From assembly GCA_963809545.1 (NCBI GenBank), contig CAWEKD010000007.1, forward strand, positions 744,001-808,000: a DNA stretch of 64,000 bases, given 5' to 3'. Positions 7,227 to 15,131 of the stretch are shown piece by piece. Source of the DNA: Natronosporangium sp035305625. GTDB lineage: Bacteria > Actinomycetota > Actinomycetes > Mycobacteriales > Micromonosporaceae. The position numbers and the translations under genes were made by a program. How positions within the stretch are numbered: position 1 is the first letter of the stretch; the number at the start of each line of letters is the position of its first letter. Below the pieces are notes generated by a model. That model worked only from the letters and a program-made list of their open reading frames with translations, searched no databases and was not told where the DNA came from.

Positions 7227-8224
7227 ACCGGATCGGCGCCGCCGCCCGCCAATGGGTAGGTCTCTCTCCTTGGACCAATGTGTACGGGCTGGCGCGTACC
7301 CTGATCGCCCTGGGGACCCTCGGCACACTGCTGTTCAGCCACAGCTCGTCGCTGTTCCGCCCGGCCAGCGGGGCGCCGGACTTCCCTTACTGTCATGGGT
7401 TGAGCAACGCCAGCATCTACTGTCTGGTGCCGGACGGGCAGTTGGAGCTGGCCCGGTGGATCTCCGTGGTGATCCTGCTCGTCGCCGCCAGCGGCTGGCG
7501 TCCTCGCTGGACCGCGCTGCCCCACTGGTGGGTGGCGTTCAGCCTACAGTGCACGGCGACCATCCCCGACGGTGGTGACCAGATCGCCGCGATCCTCACC
7601 CTGCTGATCCTGCCGATCGCGCTGACTGACCGCCGCCGCTGGCACTGGAGCCGTCCGGAGCCTCTGGACACGGCGCCCCGCTGGGCCACCACCGTACTGG
7701 TGGCCTGGTCGGCGTCGGTGATGGTGCGGGTGCAGATGGCGGGGATCTACCTGCACGCCTCAGTGGCGAAACTGGGGGTGGCGGAATGGGTGGACGGCAC
7801 CGCCATCTACTACTGGCTCCACCACCCGCTGTTCGGGGCGCCCGGCTGGGCGGCGTGGTTCGTCCACCCGCTTGTCCAGCAGTGGTGGGGCACCCTCGCC
7901 TTGACCTGGGGACCGCTGGCGCTGGAGTTCCTGCTTGCGCTCGGGCTGATCGCCAAGCGGTCGTTCCGGCCGTATCTGCTGGCCGGAGGGATCGCCCTGC
8001 ACCTGTCGATCGCGCTGTTGATGGGTCTGTGGAGTTTCGCGCTGGTGATGTTCGGCGGTCTGGTGATGTTCCTGCGGCCACTGGAACAGTCGCTGCCGCT
8101 GCCACGATGGGCCAAGCGGATGCGGTCGCTGCTGCCGGCTCCGCGGGAGCCGGAATCGTCGGCCGCACCGGAGGGCACGCAGGAGGCCGCGCAGCCGGCC
8201 GCGCCGGTGCCCGCTGGTCGCTGA
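7220..8224 (+). CDS. sdpB: SdpB-family membrane protein (HTTM domain)
   Basis: This 334-residue polytopic membrane protein starts with GLSPWTNVYGLARTLIALGT, typical of SdpB and of HTTM/gamma-carboxylase-like proteins. Several hydrophobic helices span about 21-40, 70-90, 115-130, 150-170 and 205-285. A conserved luminal region contains GIYLHASVAKLGVAEWVDGT followed by YYWLHHPLFG, the HTTM hallmark. The C-terminal 35 residues are Pro/Ala-rich and cytoplasmic-like. SdpB is required with SdpA for making active SDP peptide. The ribosome binding site GGAGGT at 7211-7216 lies inside sdpA, and the ATG at 7220 overlaps the sdpA stop. A strong hairpin ends the operon. Confidence 0.85.
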   Translation: MLNRIGAAARQWVGLSPWTNVYGLARTLIALGTLGTLLFSHSSSLFRPASGAPDFPYCHGLSNASIYCLVPDGQLELARWISVVILLVAASGWRPRWTALPHWWVAFSLQCTATIPDGGDQIAAILTLLILPIALTDRRRWHWSRPEPLDTAPRWATTVLVAWSASVMVRVQMAGIYLHASVAKLGVAEWVDGTAIYYWLHHPLFGAPGWAAWFVHPLVQQWWGTLALTWGPLALEFLLALGLIAKRSFRPYLLAGGIALHLSIALLMGLWSFALVMFGGLVMFLRPLEQSLPLPRWAKRMRSLLPAPREPESSAAPEGTQEAAQPAAPVPAGR

Positions 8225-8227
8225 GCG

Positions 8228-8269
8228 CCGGTTGGGGCGGGCGCGCACCAGCTGGCCCGCCCCAACCGG
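8228..8269. terminator. Bidirectional terminator between sdpB and the Asp23 gene
   Basis: CCGGTTGGGGCGGGC and GCCCGCCCCAACCGG form a perfect 15-bp stem with a 12-base loop in the 50-base gap between convergent genes. Confidence 0.85.
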
Positions 8270-8275
8270 TCCGCC

Positions 8276-8905
8276 TCACTCGCCGGAGTCGAACACCACG
8301 TCGGCCACCCGGACGTTCACCTCCGCCACCGAGAGGCCGAGGAGCCGCTCCGCCTCGGTCACCACTCGGCTGCGGACCTGCTCCACCAGCTGGTGCACGG
8401 GGTAGCCGAACCGGACCCGCACCGCCAGCGCGATCCGGGCGTCCTCTTCCTCCAAGATCACCTGAACCGGGCGCTCCCCCTCCCCGTCGCCGGCCGGATC
8501 GGGCTGGCAGAGCCCGTCCACGCCCTCCACGTCGGCCACGGTGAGGTTCACGATCTTCTCGATGACCCGCTCGACCACCACCGGGTCGATGCTGGTGCTC
8601 CCCCGGTCGGCCCCGGGCAGCGGCCCGGTAGGGCCGGCCGGCTCCGGCGGGGTGGCGGCGGGCTCCGCCACCGGGGCGGCGGCCGGCTCCGGCACCATCG
8701 GGGTGGTCGGTCCAGGCTGCCGGGGGGTGCCGTACACCTCCCCTGCGCCGTAGACCCGGCCACCGGTACGCTCCGCCCCCGGCTCCGGGGCGGGCGGCAC
8801 CGGGGACCCGAACCCGACCGGGACGATCATGGTGGCCTCACCGGCGGAACTGTCCGACATCGCCGCCAGCCGTGGGTCGGTGGGGTCGGGAGTGGGATCG
8901 GTCAT
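8276..8905 (-). CDS. Asp23/Gls24 family envelope-stress protein
   Basis: This 209-residue protein has a disordered, Pro/Ala/Gly-rich N-terminal half and a C-terminal Asp23/Gls24 domain (about 100-209). That domain contains VVVERVIEKIVNLTVADVEG, the alternating-strand stretch ARIALAVRVRFGYPVHQLVE and a closing helix/strand, VAEVNVRVADVVFD. Members of the family associate with the membrane through partners and are linked to envelope homeostasis; the molecular role is not known. The ribosome binding site GAGAGGAG precedes the ATG at 8905. It faces the sdp operon across a shared terminator. Its position beside a membrane-active toxin locus is suggestive but not evidence of a link. Confidence 0.8.
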   Translation of the reverse strand: MTDPTPDPTDPRLAAMSDSSAGEATMIVPVGFGSPVPPAPEPGAERTGGRVYGAGEVYGTPRQPGPTTPMVPEPAAAPVAEPAATPPEPAGPTGPLPGADRGSTSIDPVVVERVIEKIVNLTVADVEGVDGLCQPDPAGDGEGERPVQVILEEEDARIALAVRVRFGYPVHQLVEQVRSRVVTEAERLLGLSVAEVNVRVADVVFDSGE

Positions 8906-9007
8906 CGCGGGCTCCTCTCCGAGGTCCGACGGTCAGCCGCAGCCTAATCGCGCCCCGCTACCGCCAGCAGCCCCCACCAGCGGGGGGTGGTGCCCCGCCG
9001 GGCACCG

Positions 9008-9988
9008 CTACCGACGGTCCAGTTCCGCCAGGATGCTACGGGCCGCCGTGTACGGATCCTGCTGGCCAGCGACCACCTCGGCCGCGAGCTGGTCGAGTCC
9101 GCCCCGGTCGGCGATCCGTTGCCGGAGCGCCGCCAGCACGATCGCCTCCACCTCGGCCGCCGCCCGCTGCCGCCGCCGCTGCTGCAGCTGATCATTCGTG
9201 GTCAGCCACTGCCGGTGTTTGTCGATCGCCGCTACCAGCTCGTCGATCCCCTCCTGCCGGCTGGCGACGGTCCGCACCACCCGGGGCCGCCACTCACCGG
9301 GCGCCCGGGCGGCCAGGCCGATCATCCCCTGGATGTCGTGGTACGCGGCGTCCGCGCCCTCCCGGTCGGCTTTGTTGATCACGAACACGTCGCCGATCTC
9401 AAGGATCCCGGCCTTCACCGCTTGGATCGCGTCCCCCATGCCGGGCGCCAACAGCACCAGGGTGGTGTCGGCGAGGGAGGCCACGTCCACCTCGGCCTGC
9501 CCCACCCCGACCGTCTCCACCAGGATCACGTCGCAGCCGGCGCCGTCGAGCACCCGCACCGCCTGCGGGGTGGCCGCCGCCAACCCGCCCAGGTGCCCCC
9601 GGTTGGACATGGACCGGATGTAGACCCCGGGATCGGTGGCGTGCTCCTGCATCCGCACCCGGTCACCGAGCACCGCCCCGCCGCTGAACGGGCTGGACGG
9701 ATCCACCGCCAGCACCCCCACCCGGTGGCCGGCGGCCCGGAACGCCCCCACCAGCGCACTGGTGGTGGTGGACTTGCCCACCCCCGGCGCGCCGGTCAGG
9801 CCGATCACCTGGGCCTTACCGGTGTACGGCGCCAGCGCGGCGGCCAGCTCCGGCAGCCGCGGGTCGCCATTCTCCACCAACGTGATCAGTCGGCCCACCG
9901 CCCGTGGATCACCGGCCCGGGCCCGGTCCACCAGAACCTCGACCGAGCCCGGGACCGCACCGGTGGCCGACCGGGCCGTACCCGTCAC
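9008..9988 (-). CDS. meaB: Methylmalonyl-CoA mutase-associated GTPase MeaB
   Basis: G3E-type P-loop GTPase of about 326 residues. Walker A is GLTGAPGVGKSTTTSAL. The DPSSPFSGGAVLGDR and ETVGVGQ switch regions and the base-recognition motif NKAD (FVINKADREG) are present. The C-terminal helical region, DQLQQRRRQRAAAEVEAIVL, provides the dimer arm. MeaB loads and protects adenosylcobalamin mutases. GTG at 9988 is taken as the start because it overlaps the thiolase stop as GTGA, a coupling common here. A longer frame from 10039 lies inside the thiolase and adds nothing recognisable. It likely serves the IcmA-type mutase at 165-1853. Confidence 0.9.
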   Translation of the reverse strand: MTGTARSATGAVPGSVEVLVDRARAGDPRAVGRLITLVENGDPRLPELAAALAPYTGKAQVIGLTGAPGVGKSTTTSALVGAFRAAGHRVGVLAVDPSSPFSGGAVLGDRVRMQEHATDPGVYIRSMSNRGHLGGLAAATPQAVRVLDGAGCDVILVETVGVGQAEVDVASLADTTLVLLAPGMGDAIQAVKAGILEIGDVFVINKADREGADAAYHDIQGMIGLAARAPGEWRPRVVRTVASRQEGIDELVAAIDKHRQWLTTNDQLQQRRRQRAAAEVEAIVLAALRQRIADRGGLDQLAAEVVAGQQDPYTAARSILAELDRR

Positions 9989-11169
9989 TGCCGCGGCACC
10001 TGCAGCAGGAGCGCGTCCCCCTGGCCACCACCTCCGCACAGGCTGGCCGCGCCCAGGCCGCCGCCGCGCCGGCGCAGCTCCAGGGCGAGGGTGAGCGCCA
10101 GCCGGGCACCGGACATGCCGATCGGGTGACCGAGGGCGATCGCGCCCCCGTTGACATTGACGATGTCGGGGCTGACCCCCAGATCCCGCATGGACTGGAT
10201 CCCGACCGCCGCGAACGCCTCGTTGATCTCGATCAGGTCGAGCTCCTCCACCGACCGGCCCGCCTTGGCGAGGGCGTGGCGGATGGCGTTGGACGGCTGG
10301 GAGTGCAGGGAGTTGTCCGGACCGGCCACGTTACCGTGGGCGACGATCTCGGCCAGCCAGGACAGCCCCAGCTCCTCCGCCTTCGACTTGCGCATCACCA
10401 CCACCGCACAGGCGCCGTCGGAGATCGGCGACGAGCTGCCGGCGGTGATCGTCCCGTCCGGGCGGAACGCCGGGCGGAGCTTGGCCAGCACCTCCACGGT
10501 GGTGTCCGGGCGGATCCCCTCATCCGTGTCGACCACCACCGGGTCACCCTTCCGCTGCGGCACCTCCACCGGCACGATCTCCTCGGTGAAGACGCCGTTC
10601 TTCTGCGCGAGCGCGGCCCGCTGGTGGCTGCGGGCAGCGAACTCATCCTGCTCAGCCCGGGTGATCCCGAGCTCCGCGCCCCGCAGCTCGGTGGACTCCC
10701 CCATGGAGCAGCAGTCCCACGCGTCGGTCAACCCGTCGTAGGCCATGTGGTCACGGATCGTGACGTCGCCGTACTTGTAGCCGGCTCGCTGCCCCATCAG
10801 CAGGTGTGGGGCGTTGGTCATCGACTCCATCCCGCCGGCCACCACGATGTCGAACTCACCGGCCCGGATCAGCTGGTCGGCGAGGGCGATCGCGTCCAGG
10901 CCGGACAGGCAGACCTTGTTGATGGTCAGCGCCGGCACCGTCATCGGGATGCCCGCGCCCACCGCGGCCTGCCGCGCCGGTATCTGGCCCGCCCCGGCCT
11001 GCAACACCTGGCCCATGATCACGTACTGGACCTGGTCGGGGGTGACGCCTGACCGCTCCAGTGCGGCCCGAATGGCGATCTCGCCCAGTTTGGTAGCTGG
11101 AAAGTCCTTGAGGTTGCCCAACAGCCGGCCCATCGGGGTCCGGGCGCCGCTCACGATTACCGAAGTCAT
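9985..11169 (-). CDS. Acetyl-CoA C-acetyltransferase (thiolase)
   Basis: This 394-residue thiolase starts MTSVIVSGARTPMGRLLGN at the ATG at 11169. The acyl-accepting cysteine lies in NKVCLSGLDAIALA, the catalytic His in NGGAIALGHPIGMSGAR, and the second Cys in ASLCGGGGQGDALL. It condenses two acetyl-CoA or cleaves acetoacetyl-CoA. The meaB start overlaps its stop. It diverges from the epimerase gene with only 46 bases between, containing an inverted repeat. Together with the hydroxybutyryl-CoA dehydrogenase at 41.7 kb it could supply a 3-hydroxybutyrate or ethylmalonyl-CoA route, or serve beta-oxidation. Confidence 0.9.
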   Translation of the reverse strand: MTSVIVSGARTPMGRLLGNLKDFPATKLGEIAIRAALERSGVTPDQVQYVIMGQVLQAGAGQIPARQAAVGAGIPMTVPALTINKVCLSGLDAIALADQLIRAGEFDIVVAGGMESMTNAPHLLMGQRAGYKYGDVTIRDHMAYDGLTDAWDCCSMGESTELRGAELGITRAEQDEFAARSHQRAALAQKNGVFTEEIVPVEVPQRKGDPVVVDTDEGIRPDTTVEVLAKLRPAFRPDGTITAGSSSPISDGACAVVVMRKSKAEELGLSWLAEIVAHGNVAGPDNSLHSQPSNAIRHALAKAGRSVEELDLIEINEAFAAVGIQSMRDLGVSPDIVNVNGGAIALGHPIGMSGARLALTLALELRRRGGGLGAASLCGGGGQGDALLLQVPRQ

Positions 11170-11193
11170 GATCCCCACCGGAAGGTCTGAACG

Positions 11194-11206
11194 CTTGTTA
11201 AGCAAG
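11194..11206. promoter_or_regulatory. Inverted repeat between divergent thiolase and epimerase genes
   Basis: CTTGTTAAGCAAG is a near-palindrome with CTTG/CAAG arms around TTAAG. It is centred in the 46-base divergent gap, where it could control both promoters. CAAG/CTTG half-sites are typical of TetR-family regulators of acyl-CoA genes in actinobacteria; the assignment is inference. Confidence 0.35.
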
Positions 11207-11215
11207 ACTAGCGGT

Positions 11216-11674
11216 ATGAGCGAGCAACTGACCGACGGCATCGGGCTGCTCCGCATCGACCATGTCGGGGTGGCGGTGACGGACCTGGACGCGGCGATCG
11301 AGTTCCACCAGCGGGTATTCGGGATGCGCTGCGTGCACGTGGAGACGAACGAGGAGCAGGGAGTACGGGAGGCGATGCTGGCGGTCGGCCCGGACCCGGC
11401 CGGCGGCTGTATCCAGCTCCTGGCGCCGCTGCGGCCCGACTCTCCGATCGGGAAATTCCTGGACCGGCACGGTCCCGGGGTGCAGCAGGTCGCCTACACC
11501 GTGGCGGACCTGGACACCGCCTGCGAGCGGTTGCGGGCCCGCGGGGTGCGGCTGCTGTACGAGTCGCCTCGGCGCGGCACCGCCGGCTCCCGGATCAACT
11601 TCGTCCACCCGAAGGACGCCGGCGGGGTGCTGGTGGAACTGGTCGAACCGGCCACCGAAGGTGAACGATCTTAA
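11216..11674 (+). CDS. mce: Methylmalonyl-CoA epimerase
   Basis: This 152-residue vicinal-oxygen-chelate protein has two beta-alpha-beta-beta-beta modules. The metal ligands are visible as His in LRIDHVGVAVTDLDAA, His in GVQQVAYTV-type spacing replaced by Gln (PGVQQVAYTVADLD), and Glu in GVLVELVEP. Epimerases of this family use His, Gln, His and Glu ligands, so the Gln is expected. The enzyme interconverts (S)- and (R)-methylmalonyl-CoA. The ATG at 11216 follows the short divergent gap directly. It belongs with mutase-linked acyl-CoA metabolism encoded by the flanking genes. Confidence 0.9.
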   Translation: MSEQLTDGIGLLRIDHVGVAVTDLDAAIEFHQRVFGMRCVHVETNEEQGVREAMLAVGPDPAGGCIQLLAPLRPDSPIGKFLDRHGPGVQQVAYTVADLDTACERLRARGVRLLYESPRRGTAGSRINFVHPKDAGGVLVELVEPATEGERS

Positions 11675-11771
11675 GGTTTCCTCCTGGGCACGCCGGAGTT
11701 CTCCTCCGACACGCCGGCGACACGGGGTGTGGCCTTGCGCGGACCCTATGGGCATCTGCCAGTATGTTGCA

Positions 11772-13004
11772 ATGCCCCAGCAGCCAACCTCGCTGTCGTT
11801 CTTCGACGCCAATGCCACTCCGGATTTCGCCGTCGCTCTCCGCGGCTACGACCGGGAACAGGTCAACAAGCACATCGCCCTCATGCAGCAGGAGCTGGCC
11901 CAAGCGCGGACCGCGCGGGAAGAGGCCGAGCGGCACCTGAGTGATGCCCAGCGTCGGCTCCGGGCGGCCGAGCAGCGGCTGGCCGCCATGGAGCAGAAGC
12001 TCACCGACACCAACAAGCAGTTGGAGGAGAGCACCCGGCCCACCCTGTCCGGGCTGGGCACCCGGGTGGAGCAGATCCTCCGGTTGGCTGAGGAACAGGC
12101 CAACGAGCACCGCAACGAATCCAAGCGGGAGGCGGAGGGCATCCTCTCGGCGGCCCGGCTGGAGGCGCGGGAGATCACCGACAAGGCTCGGGCGGAGGCG
12201 GCGGCGATGAAGGCCAACGCCGAGCGGGAAGCCAACGAGCTGACCAGCCGGGCCGAGCGGGAGGCCGCCGAGCTACGGGTGCAGGCTCGCCGAGAGGCGG
12301 ACACCCTGCGCGCCGACGCCGAACGGGAGACCAAGGCGCTCCGGGCCGCCACCGCGCACGAGGTCACCGAGCTGAAGAGCAACGTCGAGCGGGAGGTGGC
12401 CACCCTGCGGGCCACCGCCGAGCGGGAGATCACCCAGCTGCGGGCGAAGGCTTCCCGGGAGGCGGAGGAGAAGCGGGCCGAAGCCACCAAGCTGCTGACC
12501 GAGGCCAAGGAGCAGCGGGAGCGGGAACTGCAGGCATTGGCGCTCGAGATCGCCGAGCGGCGGGAGGCGGCCGAGCGGGAGGACGCGGAACGGCACGCCA
12601 AGCAGGTGGCCGCCACCCAGGAGATGGTGGAGGCGGCCGAGGCCCGGGCCCGTGCGGCCGAGGAGCGCAAGGCGGAGGCCGACCGGCAGGCGGAGGCCCG
12701 CCGGATCGAGTCGGAGCGCCACGCCACCCAGCTGATCAGTGAGGCGAAGGCGCAGGCCGAGCGCACCCGGGCGGAGGCGAACGCGGAGGCCGAGCGGGTG
12801 CTCCGGGAGGCCCGCGAGGAGGCCGAGCGGACCACCACCGCCGCCCGGGAAGAGGTGGAGCGCCTGACCAAGCAGAAGGAGCAGGTGACCGCCCAGCTCG
12901 GGCAGATGCTCTCCGGCCTGGCCGGGATCGTGCCCGGGGTCAACGCGCCCGCTGCGGACGCGAGCGAGAGCGACGCCAAGAAAGACGAGGGCGACAAGGA
13001 GTGA
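11772..13004 (+). CDS. DivIVA-domain coiled-coil protein (FilP/Scy-like)
   Basis: About 410 residues. The N-terminus carries a DivIVA-type membrane-curvature motif, FAVALRGYDREQVNKHIALM (about residues 17-36). The remainder is almost continuous Ala/Glu/Arg coiled coil with heptad-like AEREA and REAEE repeats to about residue 375. A short acidic end, DASESDAKKDEGDKE, closes it. Proteins of this kind, sometimes annotated as cellulose-binding, form intermediate-filament-like scaffolds at cell poles. The ATG at 11772 is chosen because the DivIVA motif then sits at the expected distance; no convincing ribosome binding site precedes it, so the message may be leaderless or short-leadered. A strong terminator follows the stop by six bases. 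Confidence 0.8.
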   Translation: MPQQPTSLSFFDANATPDFAVALRGYDREQVNKHIALMQQELAQARTAREEAERHLSDAQRRLRAAEQRLAAMEQKLTDTNKQLEESTRPTLSGLGTRVEQILRLAEEQANEHRNESKREAEGILSAARLEAREITDKARAEAAAMKANAEREANELTSRAEREAAELRVQARREADTLRADAERETKALRAATAHEVTELKSNVEREVATLRATAEREITQLRAKASREAEEKRAEATKLLTEAKEQRERELQALALEIAERREAAEREDAERHAKQVAATQEMVEAAEARARAAEERKAEADRQAEARRIESERHATQLISEAKAQAERTRAEANAEAERVLREAREEAERTTTAAREEVERLTKQKEQVTAQLGQMLSGLAGIVPGVNAPAADASESDAKKDEGDKE

Positions 13005-13009
13005 CCAAC

Positions 13010-13046
13010 ACGAGTGGGGGCCGCCGGTGGGGCGGCCCCCACTCGT
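13010..13046 (+). terminator. Strong terminator after the first coiled-coil gene
   Basis: ACGAGTGGGGGCCGCC and its exact complement form a perfect 16-bp stem with loop GGTGG. No U-tract follows. Confidence 0.85.
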
Positions 13047-13187
13047 ATGCGTCCACTCTGGCTGATGCCCGCCCTGCACCGGCCGCACCGACCGGGTCAG
13101 GCCGGCCCACCCGAATCCGCCGCCGGGGCGGCGCCAGGTTCGCACAGATTCACAACAAGAGCTCCCCCCGCGTGTGAGGATAGAGAT

Positions 13188-14477
13188 ATGTCGCACAGCG
13201 GGGACCTCTTCACTTTGAGCGATGGCGTAAACACCGAGGCCAACTTCGAGATAGTCGTGCGCGGCTATCGCATAAAAGAGGTCGACGCATACATCGCGGA
13301 GATGGAGGCCGAGCTTGCGAACCTGGAGGCGGACCGCGCCCAATCGGTAGCGCAGATCCAAGCCCTCGCCGCCCAAGTCGACCAGCTGCGCGCGGAGGTG
13401 GCGCATTGGCGCGCCCGGGCCACCACCCCCGATCGCGCCTCGTTCAGCCAGCTGGGCCCGTACGTGGAGCAGCTGCTCGCCAGCGCCGAGCGGCAGGCCG
13501 ACGAGATCCGGGCCAGCGCCGCCGCGGAGATCGAGGCCAAGCAGGCCGAGCTGGACCGGCGGCTCCGCGAGTCCCGGGAGAAGATCGCCCAAGCGAACCG
13601 GGATTTCGAAACCGCGCTGGCCGCCCGCCGGGCGGAGGCGGAGCGCGCCGAAGCGCAGCGGCGGGCGGAGGTGGAGGCGGAGCTCGAGGCGGCCCGACGT
13701 GAGGCGGAGCAGATGCGGGCGACCGCGGCGGCCGAACTGGCCAACGCGCAGCGGGAAGCCAAGCAGCAGACGTGGCAGGCGGCCACCCACGCCGCCCGGG
13801 TCACCAGCGAAGCCGACCGCACCGCCACCCAGGTACTGGATGAAGCGCACGCCACCGCCGCCCGGCTGATCGCCGAAGCGGAAGCGTACGCGGAAGCCAC
13901 CCGCGCGGACGGGGACGCGCACGCCCAGCGCGTGATCGAGCAGGCCGAGCAGGTAGCGGCGGACCTGCGGCGGCAGGCGGAGGAAGAGGTCGCGGCGCTG
14001 CTCAGCCAGGCCCGCAGCGACGCCGACCAGCTCCGGGTGGACGCCCAGCGGTACGCGGCCCAGCTCCGGGAACAGGCCGAGCAGCAGGCGAGCGCGGCGG
14101 CGGCGCGGGCGGCCGCCGCCGAGCACGAGGCGGAGCGGTTCGCCGCCCGGGTCGCGGCCCACCGGTTGGAGTTGGCGGAGGCGCAGCGCCGCCTCACCGA
14201 GCTCATCGCCCGGCGACAGGAAGAGACGCAGGAACTGGCCCAGGCCCAGCAGCGCCTCGGCGAGCTCACCGAACAGCTCATCCAGGAGCGGGACCGGTTG
14301 ATCGGCCTCAGCAGCGCCGCCGACCCGGACCGCACCGCGGAGCCGGAGCAACCGGCGCTCGACTCCCCCGCCGGTGACCACGGTCAGCCGTCCGGCCCCG
14401 CGGTGGCGTCCGCAGGCGAGGATCAGGCCGGCCTCGAGGTCTCCGGATCTTCCACGCCCCGCCCGGAGAACAACTGA
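13188..14477 (+). CDS. Second DivIVA-domain coiled-coil protein
   Basis: This 429-residue protein has an N-terminal DivIVA-like segment, EIVVRGYRIKEVDAYIAEME (about 22-41), a linker with SFSQLGPYVEQLLASAERQA, and a long Ala/Glu/Gln/Arg coiled coil to about residue 375. A Pro/Gly/Ser-rich disordered tail follows. It has the same plan as the preceding gene, but sequence similarity outside the DivIVA motif is limited to composition, so the pair may be an old duplication. GAGGA precedes the ATG at 13188. The role is probably in polar growth or division-site scaffolding. It converges on the deacetylase gene with a six-base gap. Confidence 0.8.
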   Translation: MSHSGDLFTLSDGVNTEANFEIVVRGYRIKEVDAYIAEMEAELANLEADRAQSVAQIQALAAQVDQLRAEVAHWRARATTPDRASFSQLGPYVEQLLASAERQADEIRASAAAEIEAKQAELDRRLRESREKIAQANRDFETALAARRAEAERAEAQRRAEVEAELEAARREAEQMRATAAAELANAQREAKQQTWQAATHAARVTSEADRTATQVLDEAHATAARLIAEAEAYAEATRADGDAHAQRVIEQAEQVAADLRRQAEEEVAALLSQARSDADQLRVDAQRYAAQLREQAEQQASAAAARAAAAEHEAERFAARVAAHRLELAEAQRRLTELIARRQEETQELAQAQQRLGELTEQLIQERDRLIGLSSAADPDRTAEPEQPALDSPAGDHGQPSGPAVASAGEDQAGLEVSGSSTPRPENN

Positions 14478-14483
14478 CCGGAG

Positions 14484-15131
14484 TCAGCCGATGGCGAGGC
14501 GGAGCACCGCCTTGTGACAGTAGAAGGCCTCCGCGTACCGGGCCTGGCACTCCATTCCCCGCAACCGGGCCAGCCCCAGGAATACCTCCTCGTCCCACCA
14601 GGCGCGACCGTGCTGGGACGGGAAGCAGGCGTCCAACAGGGCTACCTTCTGCCGCGCCAGTGACTCGTCCAGGGGGAGGTAGAGGTTGGGGCGCCCCAGG
14701 TCACCGTCCCACTTAGGGATCTCGTACCGCAGGATCAGCGGCCCCCGGAACGCGGTGGCCACCAGCTCGGCGACGAGGCGGTGGTCCTGGTGAGCGTCGT
14801 CGGTGGCCGGTGCGAGCACCAGATCCGGCGTCGGCTCGGCCGCCACCGCCTCGAGCACCTCCTTCACCTGCTGCCAGTGGGCGGGCAGGCGACCGTCCGG
14901 TAGCCCGTGGCTGGTGAAGGTGACCCGCGCCCCGGGCAGGAATGCTTTGGCCGCGTCCCGGGCCTCCGCCTCCCGCTCCGGCACGCCGGTGAAGAGGACG
15001 TAGTGCACAGACAGGCCCGGGTTGGCGGCGGCCAGCGCGAGCAGGGTCCCGCCCGCGCCGATCTCCAGATCGTCCGGGTGAGCCGCCAACGCCACCAGGC
15101 GCCGGACTCTGGTCAGGGTGAACGGCCGCAT
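14484..15131 (-). CDS. PIG-L family deacetylase
   Basis: This 215-residue LmbE/PIG-L protein has the zinc motif AAHPDDLEIGAGG near the N-terminus and the second His element in DDAHQDHRLVAELV. Members remove acetyl groups from GlcNAc-type sugars, as in mycothiol or glycolipid synthesis. Here it ends a five-gene minus-strand run of sugar-modifying genes, and its ATG shares one base with the stop of the nucleotidyltransferase (TGATG). It therefore probably deacetylates an amino-sugar intermediate of the surface glycan. The substrate cannot be inferred further. Confidence 0.85.
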   Translation of the reverse strand: MRPFTLTRVRRLVALAAHPDDLEIGAGGTLLALAAANPGLSVHYVLFTGVPEREAEARDAAKAFLPGARVTFTSHGLPDGRLPAHWQQVKEVLEAVAAEPTPDLVLAPATDDAHQDHRLVAELVATAFRGPLILRYEIPKWDGDLGRPNLYLPLDESLARQKVALLDACFPSQHGRAWWDEEVFLGLARLRGMECQARYAEAFYCHKAVLRLAIG

